DNA of 64,000 nucleotides, taken from assembly GCA_016794365.1 (NCBI GenBank), contig JAEUKB010000085.1:145658-209657 (forward strand). The letters run 5' to 3'. Below, one piece after another: positions 37,052 to 44,509 of this stretch. The stretch's first letter is position 1; each line of letters begins with the position of its first letter. The position numbers and the translations under genes were made by a program. The DNA comes from Myxococcales bacterium (lineage in GTDB: Bacteria; Myxococcota_A; Polyangia; Palsa-1104; JAEUJZ01). Below the pieces are notes generated by a model that was not told where the DNA came from, did no database searches, and was given only the letters and a program-made list of their open reading frames with translations.

Positions 37052-37690
37052 TTAGGCCTCTGTTGCGGGCAGGATCGGCACGGAAGCGAGTACTTTTCGA
37101 GCGGTCGCGGGCGTCCAGTCGAGCGGCGGCTTCAGCGCTTCATCGAACAGATACCAGCGCGTGCCGGCGATCCGTCCCCAGATCCGGCCAAAAGATTTCT
37201 GTCGACGGAGTATTACTGCGGCGGCTTCGTTCGTATCAGCGCGCGCTCGCTCTACCCAGCTTGCCGTGGGGTGATTGCGGATTTGCTCCGACGGTAAGAT
37301 CTCGCCGTTCAGCAGCTTTCGAGCGATCTTTCGCGTCCGCTCGTTTGGTGGTTTGCGTGTGTCGGCGTAGCGACTCTTGCCGTCAAGTACCCGTGGACCA
37401 TATCCGCGACCGTCCGTAATTCGCTGGTAGATCGACTGCTTGCGGCGCCTGGCAGTCTGGATGGTGAGCCAACCGATTACCGCTTGCGCGTCGGTGTTGT
37501 CGTCATCCTCACTGCGAAGCATCCGCGCAAGCGCGGTTTCGTCGTCGTAGGAATCGTCAGCCAGCACTGGCTTTGGCGTCGGGTTCGGCTTCGGCGGCGG
37601 TGGATCGGGAGGCTCAGACAAAAGCAGCAGGCCAGCGCCGGCGAGCGCCGCGCCGAGAAAGACCAGCGCGTACCGCTCGCGGCGGACCAT
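37052..37690 (-). CDS. Membrane-anchored peptidoglycan hydrolase-like protein of the element
   Basis: 212 residues. One N-terminal helix (ALVFLGAALAGAGLLLLS), a Pro-rich linker (PPDPPPPKPNPTPKP), then a domain starting ETALARMLRSEDDDNTDAQAV and continuing with YADTRKPPNERTRKIARKLLNG. This resembles SleB-type cell-wall hydrolases (Hydrolase_2) and transglycosylases carried by phages, with Glu in RSED as a possible catalytic acid. It would open the peptidoglycan at entry or exit. It is the last gene of the leftward operon, 2 bp after the spike gene. The match is from memory of motif shape and is moderate. Confidence 0.55.
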   Translation of the reverse strand: MVRRERYALVFLGAALAGAGLLLLSEPPDPPPPKPNPTPKPVLADDSYDDETALARMLRSEDDDNTDAQAVIGWLTIQTARRRKQSIYQRITDGRGYGPRVLDGKSRYADTRKPPNERTRKIARKLLNGEILPSEQIRNHPTASWVERARADTNEAAAVILRRQKSFGRIWGRIAGTRWYLFDEALKPPLDWTPATARKVLASVPILPATEA

Positions 37691-37692
37691 GA

Positions 37693-38388
37693 CTAGTCGA
37701 AAGCCTCGGAGGGATGGATGACGATGGCATGTACCTCGTGAAGCTCGGCACCGCTGAAGGCATTGCAGGTGAACTCGTACCCAGTTTCAGTGACACTCAC
37801 CGGAACAAACTGCCGATCCTCCAGCAAGTCGATCTGCTGCAGAATCACGATCGGCGGCGACGGGTACGGATTCTTGAAAGTCACCGTTCCAACCGTTGTC
37901 GTTTTCGTGAAAGCTGCCGAGAAATCGAGCGTCATCCGATGCGCTCGGTCTTGCGATTGGGCGGAACAAACAATGCTTCCAAGCGAAGTCGCATTGCTCA
38001 CGGCCGAGGGCGCGCCGTCGGTCCGATGAATCGATGGGGTCGCAGCCGGACCTGCTGGCCCAGTCGGTCCCGTGGGCCCTGCCGGTCCTGCTGGCCCAGT
38101 CGGTCCCGTGGGCCCTGTCGCTCCTGATGGGCCTGCCGGTCCTGGAATTCCGGTGGTCGGCGTGAGCCCTGGCATCGACGAAAGCCCCGGGACAATGGAA
38201 GCCAGCGACAGCGGCGAAACGCCGGTGCTTTGCTTCACCTTGTCGGCGGTTTGGGCGTGGTCTGCGGCGAGTCGGCCCACATCCTGGGACAGTCCACCCA
38301 GATCCTGCGCAAGGAGCTGCAGCAGATTGTGAACATCCTTGCTGGTAGTGATTGCGAGCCGATGGCCTCGATAAGTGATTTCTCTCAT
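37693..38388 (-). CDS. Collagen-like spike protein with C-terminal receptor-binding-like domain
   Basis: 231 residues. A helical N-terminus (VHNLLQLLAQDLGGLSQDVG) could trimerise. About 12 Gly-X-Y triplets follow (GIPGPAGPSGATGPTGPTGP and on to about residue 115). The C-terminal beta-rich domain (TVGTVTFKNPYPSPPIVILQ, then VPVSVTETGYEFTCNAFSG) has the look of phage receptor-binding or H-type lectin-like heads. A collagen-like trimer also forms in the spike protein P5 of phage PRD1. Ribosome site AGAGGGGG sits before the ATG. The DNA of the Gly-X-Y run is itself a direct repeat and may change length. Confidence 0.7.
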   Translation of the reverse strand: MREITYRGHRLAITTSKDVHNLLQLLAQDLGGLSQDVGRLAADHAQTADKVKQSTGVSPLSLASIVPGLSSMPGLTPTTGIPGPAGPSGATGPTGPTGPAGPAGPTGPTGPAGPAATPSIHRTDGAPSAVSNATSLGSIVCSAQSQDRAHRMTLDFSAAFTKTTTVGTVTFKNPYPSPPIVILQQIDLLEDRQFVPVSVTETGYEFTCNAFSGAELHEVHAIVIHPSEAFD

Positions 38389-38433
38389 GGGTTCCCCCTC
38401 TGCGGCGACGCAAGCGCCGCCGCCTCTGAGCGC

Positions 38434-38868
38434 CTAGAAGGGCAGACCACCACCCATGAGCAGCATCATCAGCACAACCAGGATCATGGCGTTGTTGCCG
38501 CCGCCGTTGGTTCCGGACAGCAGCGGGGTGATCATGCTGAAAAACAGGGAGCGCCGCTGGGCTGCGATGGCCGCCGAGCCCGCGCCGAGCCCGCGATCAA
38601 TGACGCTGGAACACTCGATCGCGTAGTCCCGAACGGCGTCAAACTCTGGCTTCGTCGGCTGCGCACCGGCTGCCAGGGCGGGCTTTGGCACGGCAGCCAG
38701 CTCGGCCTTGATGGCATCGATGGTCGTCTGAGACGCGGTCAAAGCCGGCTGGACGATGAGGGTCGGCAGCAATGCGCCGAGCAGCTGGGCCGTCTGATCG
38801 GGCTGCTGCGGGGCCTGCTGGGGCCAGTAACCACCATAGGTTCCGGGGACAGGATAGTTGTCACTCAT
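38434..38868 (-). CDS. Small element protein with C-terminal membrane segment
   Basis: 144 residues. The N-terminus is Gln/Pro/Tyr-rich, the middle is helical (TIDAIKAELAAVPKPALA) and the end is a hydrophobic helix with Gly (NAMILVVLMMLLMGGGLPF). An AAAGGAGA ribosome site precedes the ATG. I recognise no family. Its position between other membrane proteins and the spike gene suggests a virion membrane or assembly role. Confidence 0.6.
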   Translation of the reverse strand: MSDNYPVPGTYGGYWPQQAPQQPDQTAQLLGALLPTLIVQPALTASQTTIDAIKAELAAVPKPALAAGAQPTKPEFDAVRDYAIECSSVIDRGLGAGSAAIAAQRRSLFFSMITPLLSGTNGGGNNAMILVVLMMLLMGGGLPF

Positions 38869-38902
38869 GTTACGGTCTCCTTTCGCCTCAAGGGGCGTTG
38901 AA

Positions 38903-39553
38903 TCAGTAGAGAAGCTCCCCGGGACGCATCGGTAGCGGATTGCCCAGAGCTGCGGCCAGCTCGGAGAGGTCGATTTCCCCCCACTTGCCGCGAATCACCA
39001 GACCGGGCCGGCGTGGGCGGAAACGCTGCGGAAATGGCGGATACCCACCGAAAGGACCATAGGGCGCCGGATAGCCACCATATGGACCATAGGGCGGCAA
39101 ACCTCCACCATATGGGCCACCGCTAGGAGGATAGCCGGACGGTGCGCCCCGGTACGGTGGTGCAGTTACGATCACGGGGCCGGGCGGTCGTACCGGCACC
39201 GGTGGACGATTGGCGCCGATGTTCTCGGAGCGAATCAACCACGTCGGCGCCCGGTTGGCTTCGCGGTCTGCCTTTCCACTCGCGTACCACCCAGCGAGGT
39301 ACGGAAGCGACAAGGACTGCTGGTTAAATCCCTGTTCATAGGCGCGGACTTCGTCGCTATCACCGGCAGCACCATCTGCGAATGCGAAAGACAGAAACGG
39401 GTTTCCGACGAATCCGTCTCCGTCGCCGCGCTGGAACCAAAACGAACCAGCGATGTGCGGCGAAACTGGGGAAGGAGTTCTACCGCTGCGCCTGGCATCA
39501 CCCGAGCGGTAGCCCGCTTCATAATGTGTCTGCGCTTCAAACACGCTGATCAT
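38903..39553 (-). CDS. Element protein with Gly/Pro/Tyr-rich repeats
   Basis: 216 residues. The first 120 look folded (HYEAGYRSGDARRSG, then YEQGFNQQSLSLPYLAGWYA and SGKADREANRAPTWL). Residues 125-180 are a low-complexity PYGGGLPPYGPYGGYP repeat, then an ordered end (IRGKWGEIDLSELAAALGNP). No signal peptide or membrane helix. No family recognised. A structural or adaptor role next to the spike is a guess from position. Confidence 0.6.
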   Translation of the reverse strand: MISVFEAQTHYEAGYRSGDARRSGRTPSPVSPHIAGSFWFQRGDGDGFVGNPFLSFAFADGAAGDSDEVRAYEQGFNQQSLSLPYLAGWYASGKADREANRAPTWLIRSENIGANRPPVPVRPPGPVIVTAPPYRGAPSGYPPSGGPYGGGLPPYGPYGGYPAPYGPFGGYPPFPQRFRPRRPGLVIRGKWGEIDLSELAAALGNPLPMRPGELLY

Positions 39554-39637
39554 CGTCGATGTCCTTATGCGGCCATGCCGCTAGATAGAGGCTCACCCAG
39601 GGAACGACAGCCAAAAACAGACAGCCGAGCAGCACGG

Positions 39638-40126
39638 TCAGTCATCCATCCGTGCTAGAGCATCCCGTACCGCGTCGGTGGTCGATCGTCGCCTGCCGCC
39701 GGTTGGGACACTCACCGGTACTCTGTCCAGGTCGCCGTTTCGGTTCTTCCGGGTCTTCTTCCCGAGGTACTCGGTAAAGTCTCCCGCGACGGAGCCGACG
39801 ACCTGCATCGTCTTGAGGGCCGCGACAGCTCGCGGATCGCCGCCAGCTCGCTGGACCACGTCCTCGAGCACCTTCAGCGCAGGCTTGGCGATATCGAGAA
39901 TCTTCTCGGCACGATTGACGTACGTGAAAACGTCGGCATCGTCGGAATCGTCGTACTCCGGAGTGTTGTACTGGTCGGTAACGTCGCTGCGGTCGTCGTC
40001 GTACTGCACGGTGTCGTAGTCCCGATCTTGGCCACCCTGATCGTCGGTATCGACATAGTCGTCATAGGCTTCATAGCCGGAATCACCGTCACCGCTCGTC
40101 TGTGGGTCCACATCGTCGAACGCCAT
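39638..40126 (-). CDS. Acidic element protein
   Basis: 162 residues. The N-terminal 65 residues are extremely Asp/Tyr-rich (YDDYVDTDDQGGQDRDYDTV), followed by a helical segment (VNRAEKILDIAKPALKVLEDVV) and a basic end (GGRRRSTTDAVRDALARMD). The start overlaps the upstream stop as TGATG. No family is recognised. An acidic head with a basic tail resembles scaffold or DNA-mimic proteins, but that is only composition. Confidence 0.6.
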   Translation of the reverse strand: MAFDDVDPQTSGDGDSGYEAYDDYVDTDDQGGQDRDYDTVQYDDDRSDVTDQYNTPEYDDSDDADVFTYVNRAEKILDIAKPALKVLEDVVQRAGGDPRAVAALKTMQVVGSVAGDFTEYLGKKTRKNRNGDLDRVPVSVPTGGRRRSTTDAVRDALARMDD

Positions 40127-40698
40127 CAGCGTCTCCCCTTGGCAAAGCCGAAGGCGACAAGCGCAAGCGCAAGGCCGACGGCAACGATCGTGATTTTGTC
40201 GTCTACTGCCGAGACAGTCTCTTCAACGACTTCGGCGGCCTTTTCGGCGGTCGTCACGACGACTTCTGAGGTCGTCTTTGCGGCCTGCCGAATCGCTTGT
40301 TCGGCAGTCTCGGTCGCTTCCTTCAGCAGAACGAATCCAGTCGATCCGGCGCTCTCTTCCACCTCAAGGCGGTCCGACGCGGCAGTCAGGTTCACATACG
40401 CCCGACCGTAGAACTTCCGACGCTGTTCCCGATCCGTGTCGGACGTCGAGGCCATGAGCTTGTCGCCTTCGTCGATCTGGGCTTGCGCCTCAAACAGATC
40501 CTCTTCAAACGTCTTCCAGCGTCGAAAGACGTCTCCTAGCAGGTCCTTGGCTTTGGTCAGCCGGGCCGCAAAGTCGTCTCGGGCCCTGAGCGCCAGAGCG
40601 CGGATCTTTTCCGCCGGCTGCTTGGTAACAGCCTGGTAAAGACGGATGCGATAGGCACGCCTCTGTTTTTCGAGGCCGTTGTCAATGCCGCCGGCCAT
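40126..40698 (-). CDS. Coiled-coil element protein with C-terminal membrane anchor
   Basis: 190 residues. Mostly helical and charged (RLTKAKDLLGDVFRRWKTF, EDLFEAQAQIDEGDKLM), then a helical amphipathic stretch (TETAEQAIRQAAKTTSEVVVTT) and one membrane segment at the end (ITIVAVGLALALVAFGFAKGRR). A GAGGAGT ribosome site precedes the ATG. No family is recognised. The tail anchor suggests insertion into the host or virion membrane. Confidence 0.62.
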   Translation of the reverse strand: MAGGIDNGLEKQRRAYRIRLYQAVTKQPAEKIRALALRARDDFAARLTKAKDLLGDVFRRWKTFEEDLFEAQAQIDEGDKLMASTSDTDREQRRKFYGRAYVNLTAASDRLEVEESAGSTGFVLLKEATETAEQAIRQAAKTTSEVVVTTAEKAAEVVEETVSAVDDKITIVAVGLALALVAFGFAKGRR

Positions 40699-40703
40699 GG
40701 CGG

Positions 40704-41183
40704 CTACTCCTCATCGTCCTTGGCGGGCTTCTTTTTCTTCTCTTTGGCCTTCTTGGTCGTGCCTTCCAGCGCGATCACGACCGGGTCTTTGGCATCATCG
40801 CTGCCGTACATCGATACGGACAGAAGCCAACCAGCCATCGTGGTGTGGCTGTCTGCGACCGGCTCCAGCAGGTTCGTGCCGAGAAACGACCCGGAAAGCC
40901 CGACGACGACGCCCGCAAGCGCCATTCCCGCAGCCTGTCCGCGTACGCTCTTGGTGACGAATCCGACGACCGACCGGCGCACCGGCTCCGCAATCGCGCC
41001 GCCGGCGGCGGAAATGGCCGCATTCATGGCAACGCGCTTAAAAGTGGGCCGTGGATTGGCGAGCCGTTCGCGAACACCGCGACCATAGGCGCGTAGGTCC
41101 TGACTCACTGCCTGCTTGATTGCCTCGCGAGTACGCGGGGCAACCTTGGCAATCTCAAGTTCCCGATCGAGCGCTGCTTCCAT
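40704..41183 (-). CDS. Element membrane protein
   Basis: 159 residues from the ATG at 41183, which has GGAGAT eight bases upstream (the frame also has an ATG at 41219 with no site). A basic helical head (YGRGVRERLANPRPTFKRV) precedes two hydrophobic segments (AAISAAGGAIAEPV and AAGMALAGVVVGLSGSFLG) and a Lys/Glu-rich tail (TTKKAKEKKKKPAKDDEE). No family is recognised. Confidence 0.62.
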   Translation of the reverse strand: MEAALDRELEIAKVAPRTREAIKQAVSQDLRAYGRGVRERLANPRPTFKRVAMNAAISAAGGAIAEPVRRSVVGFVTKSVRGQAAGMALAGVVVGLSGSFLGTNLLEPVADSHTTMAGWLLSVSMYGSDDAKDPVVIALEGTTKKAKEKKKKPAKDDEE

Positions 41184-41301
41184 CGTGTGAGATCTCCGCT
41201 TTGGGAATGGGCGAAACAAACCGCCTCGCCTTGTTCAGACCCAAGCGTGACCCCGCAAAAACTGACCCCGCAAACCGAAAACGGGTTTTGGTTTTTGTGT
41301 C

Positions 41302-42144
41302 CTACTCGCTTTTTTCCGCTGCCGTCAGAACGGTCCGCAATGCGCCGACAATCCCACCAGCAAAGTCCCGCAAACCTTCGTGCAATAGCTCGGGCTTCCC
41401 TGCGTAGATGTCTTTGAAAGCGAGCCACCCCTGACCACTCGACCGGGCTTCTACGAGCGCGCTCGCCAGCTTGTCGTTCTCTAGGAGTGTTTTGTCTCGA
41501 AGCTCCTCTGCCTTTTCCGCTCGCTGTTCCGATCGCAGCAGATTGTCTGTGAGCAGCGCCCCTAGATGAGCATGCCCCTTGCCCAGCTGCTCAACCGACC
41601 CGGTCACGGTGGCGAGCAACTGCTGCACCTGCAGCATCATTTGCTGGTTTGCGCGGCTCTGAATCTCTAAAGCCCGCAGGATTCCGGCCTCCGGCAGAGT
41701 GGCCGCTGTGGCAGTCTGCGCCGGCGGCGCCGCTTCCGTGGGATGTTTGGGAGTCTCCCGCCGCTTTATGCGATGACTCTGTCGCGACGGGTCGCCGCTG
41801 GGATCGATGATGATCCGAGGCTCCATCTTCTCGCAATTTTTGTCACCGAATACAAACAGCCACAGGTTCGCTTTGCTGAGCGGAAGCGGCGGCAGATCAT
41901 CAGCCTTCATGTCGATGGTGGGAACGCGGAAATTTACGTTCTCCTTTCCCTCTGCCTCAGTCTCTCTGATCCAACCAGTCGGCTCGCCGGTATCATCCAG
42001 CCGCAAGACGTGCCACGATGGCCGCCCTCCCCCGCTCTTATCTGAGAGCGGAGAGACGATAAAGCTCTCTGCGCCCTCGAAATCCTCAAGCAAACCCAAA
42101 GCATCATCGATGCTCGGAACCACGATCGGGTTTCTGCCCGCCAT
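41302..42144 (-). CDS. First gene of the leftward element operon, unknown function
   Basis: 280 residues. The N-terminal 110 residues look globular (DALGLLEDFEGAESFIVS, then LWLFVFGDKNCEKMEPRII). A Pro/Ala-rich linker follows, and then a long helical region (GILRALEIQSRANQQMMLQV, LLTDNLLRSEQRAEKAEELR) likely to form a coiled coil. The upstream 190 bp hold the divergent promoter region. No family is recognised; its place and length would suit a scaffold or capsid-associated protein. Confidence 0.55.
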   Translation of the reverse strand: MAGRNPIVVPSIDDALGLLEDFEGAESFIVSPLSDKSGGGRPSWHVLRLDDTGEPTGWIRETEAEGKENVNFRVPTIDMKADDLPPLPLSKANLWLFVFGDKNCEKMEPRIIIDPSGDPSRQSHRIKRRETPKHPTEAAPPAQTATAATLPEAGILRALEIQSRANQQMMLQVQQLLATVTGSVEQLGKGHAHLGALLTDNLLRSEQRAEKAEELRDKTLLENDKLASALVEARSSGQGWLAFKDIYAGKPELLHEGLRDFAGGIVGALRTVLTAAEKSE

Positions 42145-42336
42145 GTTTTCTTGCTGCCCCCTTGCAAACTATCTTGGGGCAGAAGTCGGGAAACATAAAA
42201 CGGGAATCCGGAACGTTTTTTGTCGACGGTACGGAAACCTCCCAGGTTTTTTGAGGGGGTTTCTTGAGGGGTTTCTCTATAGGGCGTTTTGGTTTCCGGT
42301 TTGCTCGGAATTCACACCCATCCGCACAATCCGATC
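42145..42336. other. Divergent regulatory gap of the element
   Basis: This 190-bp gap separates the leftward operon from the rightward one. On the minus strand an AAGGGGG site precedes the 42144 start. TGCCCC and GGGGCA (42151-42176 region) form an inverted repeat close to that start. AT-richer patches around 42185-42290 could hold promoters. No coding sequence is seen in it. Confidence 0.4.
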
Positions 42337-42537
42337 ATGAAGTTTTCGGAAGCGGTTTCCAGCTGCGCGCACCGCTGTAGCAGGGGCCGCGCAAAGTGTG
42401 TGCTCTGTTTGCAGCAGCTCGAAACGCCACGGCAGATTCTGGGAGCGCAGCAGCGCGGCGCGGCGGCGCAGCAGCTGCAAAAGGAATTGCAAGCGACGTA
42501 CTACAAGCCGACGGCTCACGCTGTCGTGACCAGGTGA
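42337..42537 (+). CDS. Small Cys-rich element protein
   Basis: 66 residues. Two Cys pairs, SCAHRC and KCVLCLQQL, form a probable zinc knuckle near the N-terminus, followed by a helical Gln/Ala-rich part and a basic end (YYKPTAHAVVTR). Ends 5 bp before the next gene's ATG. No good ribosome site is visible upstream, so the start is uncertain. Confidence 0.5.
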   Translation: MKFSEAVSSCAHRCSRGRAKCVLCLQQLETPRQILGAQQRGAAAQQLQKELQATYYKPTAHAVVTR

Positions 42538-42542
42538 CCCAC

Positions 42543-43430
42543 ATGGAAATCCTTTTTTTGCTCGGTGCAATCGCTCTTTTTGCAGTGTTGGGTCAGGAAG
42601 ACACAGACACGGACACGGACACGGACACGGACACGGACACGGACACGGACACGGACACGGAAGATGAAGCGCCGCCGGTTCCGCCGAAGAAGCCGACCGA
42701 TGCGCCGAAGTCACGACACTTGCTTGGCTTTGAGAAGGCGGTGAAGCAGTTCAAAGCCGACCATGCGCAGCAGCTCGCCGAAGCCGAGAAGATCAAGGAC
42801 TACAAGGGCACTCAGTCAACCGGGCAGCTCGTGGTGGCTGGTGCCTTGACGGTCGCGGCAGCGGCTGTGAACTCCATTCCGGTAGCCGGGCAGGTCCTCA
42901 GTGCCGCACTGGCAGCGCTGGCGCTCCTGTTCAAGCTCCTGCCTGCTGGTGTTTGGCTCCCTCGGATAGAGGGGCGGGACTTTACGGGCTGGCGCGCTGA
43001 TTCGTACTGGTATCACGACATTCCGATCTACGGACCGGAAGCCGAGCGGATGCTTGAACCCCTGCCCCACTCGTTTTTGGGAGACAAGGGGCAGAGCCTG
43101 GCAGGCCTGAAGCGCTTGATTGCGGCCTTTCCGAGTGGTCCCGGCTGGCCCGTTGAAATCTCTATCTATGCGACGGGGGCCAATGACGACCCGTACTTTG
43201 ACTACACTTACCTGTTTAACCCGTACCGTCCCGGCGATCTGAGCCAAACCGAGCGAGACCTTGAGCATGTAAAGGGGCTGCAGGTCTATTCGCCCGACGA
43301 CATCACGCCGACCGGGCCGCGCGGCTTTGATCCGCAGCAGCCGCGCGCTTGGAAGGTTCCAGGCGAGCGCCGCGCCAAGCTCGACCAGGTGGTCATGCTC
43401 GAACCTGGCAACCCAGCCGCTGGAGTCTGA
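42543..43430 (+). CDS. Element membrane protein with Asp-Thr repeat linker
   Basis: 295 residues from the ATG at 42543, which has AGGTGA six bases upstream; the frame extends further back but the earlier part is Ala/Arg low complexity. An N-terminal helix (MEILFLLGAIALFAVLGQ) is followed by about ten Asp-Thr pairs encoded by a hexanucleotide repeat. A second hydrophobic region lies at about 95-135 (QLVVAGALTVAAAAVNSIPV), and a soluble C-terminus (DFTGWRADSYWYHDIPIYG and after) follows. No family is recognised. The linker length can change without frameshift. Confidence 0.7.
   Translation: MEILFLLGAIALFAVLGQEDTDTDTDTDTDTDTDTDTDTEDEAPPVPPKKPTDAPKSRHLLGFEKAVKQFKADHAQQLAEAEKIKDYKGTQSTGQLVVAGALTVAAAAVNSIPVAGQVLSAALAALALLFKLLPAGVWLPRIEGRDFTGWRADSYWYHDIPIYGPEAERMLEPLPHSFLGDKGQSLAGLKRLIAAFPSGPGWPVEISIYATGANDDPYFDYTYLFNPYRPGDLSQTERDLEHVKGLQVYSPDDITPTGPRGFDPQQPRAWKVPGERRAKLDQVVMLEPGNPAAGV
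42606..42659 (+). repeat. Hexanucleotide tandem repeat (GACACG)9
   Basis: Nine perfect copies in phase with the reading frame, encoding Asp-Thr pairs in the linker between the first membrane helix and the rest of the 295-residue protein. Each slip adds or removes two residues. Confidence 0.97.
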
Positions 43431-43480
43431 TTTCAACAGGGGCCGGCGACAGGCTGGCCCGTTTCGAGGGGGATGATGTC

Positions 43481-44110
43481 ATGGAAACGAACCAGGAAGC
43501 GCCGAAGCAAGCGAAGTCACTAGAAGAAACGTGCGTAGAACAGGCTCAGAAGCTCTTTGCGCAAGCGGAGCAGCTGGGCAAAGAGGGCAAGTCCTTTGCG
43601 ATGGCTGGGGCCGATCTGCTTGCAACTGCGCAGCGTGCCAGCGCACCCCGGCAGATTGAGAAGCTGCTTTCGTTCATTCCCATGGTCGCTGCGCTGCTGA
43701 TGACCGAGCGAAAGCGCACCGATCCACCGCCGCCGCACATCGAGCCGGGGCCCATCGAGCTGCGACAGCAAGAGATTCGTTCCTACGAGGTGCAGCTCGA
43801 GCAGCAGCCGGAGAACCAGGACGTGCAGGAGCAGCTCGCGAAGCTACGCGCCGAGCAAGCGGCGGAAATGAAGAAGCAGCGACTTGGCTGGTTTGTGGGC
43901 GATGTGATCGCCAAGGCCTCGGCGCGCTTGCGCTTTGACCTGGTCGAGGAGCTCAAAGACCTGGTGCGGGAAAACCGCAACGGGGAGCTCGACGACGCAA
44001 TCAAGGAGCTGCTTACCGTAACCGCGCCGATTCGCTTTGAGCGCATCGAGCGGCTCGCCCAATTCCTCGAGTCCCCCGTCATCGCAGGCTTTGACTTCGG
44101 GGAGGAGTAG
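43481..44110 (+). CDS. Element protein, helical, with central hydrophobic region
   Basis: 209 residues from the ATG at 43481, preceded by GAGGGGG 8-9 bases upstream; the earlier in-frame ATG at 43349 would overlap the previous gene by 80 bp and is rejected. The protein is helix-rich with an amphipathic N-terminus (CVEQAQKLFAQAEQLGKE), a modest hydrophobic patch (LLSFIPMVAALLM), a proline stretch and a coiled-coil part (EQLAKLRAEQAAEMKKQRL). No family is recognised. Confidence 0.65.
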   Translation: METNQEAPKQAKSLEETCVEQAQKLFAQAEQLGKEGKSFAMAGADLLATAQRASAPRQIEKLLSFIPMVAALLMTERKRTDPPPPHIEPGPIELRQQEIRSYEVQLEQQPENQDVQEQLAKLRAEQAAEMKKQRLGWFVGDVIAKASARLRFDLVEELKDLVRENRNGELDDAIKELLTVTAPIRFERIERLAQFLESPVIAGFDFGEE

Positions 44111-44112
44111 CG

Positions 44113-44319
44113 ATGCACTGGAAAGGCACGAATCTGCTAGCTCTGCTCGCCATGATGAGCCCCAGCACCGCGACCATTGCGCTCGCCACACACGCGCCTG
44201 GCAGTGTGGTTGCGTCAGCTCCCCGCTATCACGCACCGCATCCGGCGCTTCTGTCGCCCTGTCAGCGCCGCAAGCTTGCGCCCGGTCGTGACGTGCTCAG
44301 CCGCCGTCACAGTCGCTAG
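44113..44319 (+). CDS. Small secreted or membrane element protein
   Basis: 68 residues starting 2 bp after the previous stop, with GGAG ahead of the ATG. The start looks like a signal peptide or single helix (LLALLAMMSPSTATIALAT), followed by a His/Arg-rich tail (RYHAPHPALLSPCQRRKL). No family is recognised. Confidence 0.5.
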   Translation: MHWKGTNLLALLAMMSPSTATIALATHAPGSVVASAPRYHAPHPALLSPCQRRKLAPGRDVLSRRHSR

Positions 44320-44336
44320 CTTCGAGCGCGGGCAAG

Positions 44337-44411
44337 CTAGTCTTCGTCGTCGCCGAACAGGACGCCGACTTGCAGTTCGAGCGACAGATGGAACAAATCG
44401 TCAAGTCTCAT
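44337..44411 (-). CDS. 24-residue microprotein coupled to the repressor operon
   Basis: Reads MRLDDLFHLSLELQVGVLFG followed by DDED and TAG. Its ATG overlaps the TGA of the 33-residue ORF as ATGA. It is amphipathic with an acidic tail. Three successive start-stop overlaps in a row argue for coding, but at 24 residues this remains a candidate. Confidence 0.45.
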   Translation of the reverse strand: MRLDDLFHLSLELQVGVLFGDDED

Positions 44412-44509
44412 GGTTTGGTTGCGTCGCGCTTGAGCTGAATTGTAAGGAGCCGCTCGTCGTCGGGATGTGGGCGAGTCTCGATCATCAGATCAAAATCGAG
44501 GCTGGGCAT
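44408..44509 (-). CDS. 33-residue microprotein coupled to the repressor
   Basis: Starts with TAATG overlap at the repressor stop and ends with ATGA overlap at the next microprotein. Sequence begins MPSLDFDLMIETRPHPDDER and ends with a basic-hydrophobic segment. Such coupled peptides downstream of phage repressors can be antirepressors or modulators; no family is recognised. Confidence 0.5.
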   Translation of the reverse strand: MPSLDFDLMIETRPHPDDERLLTIQLKRDATKP

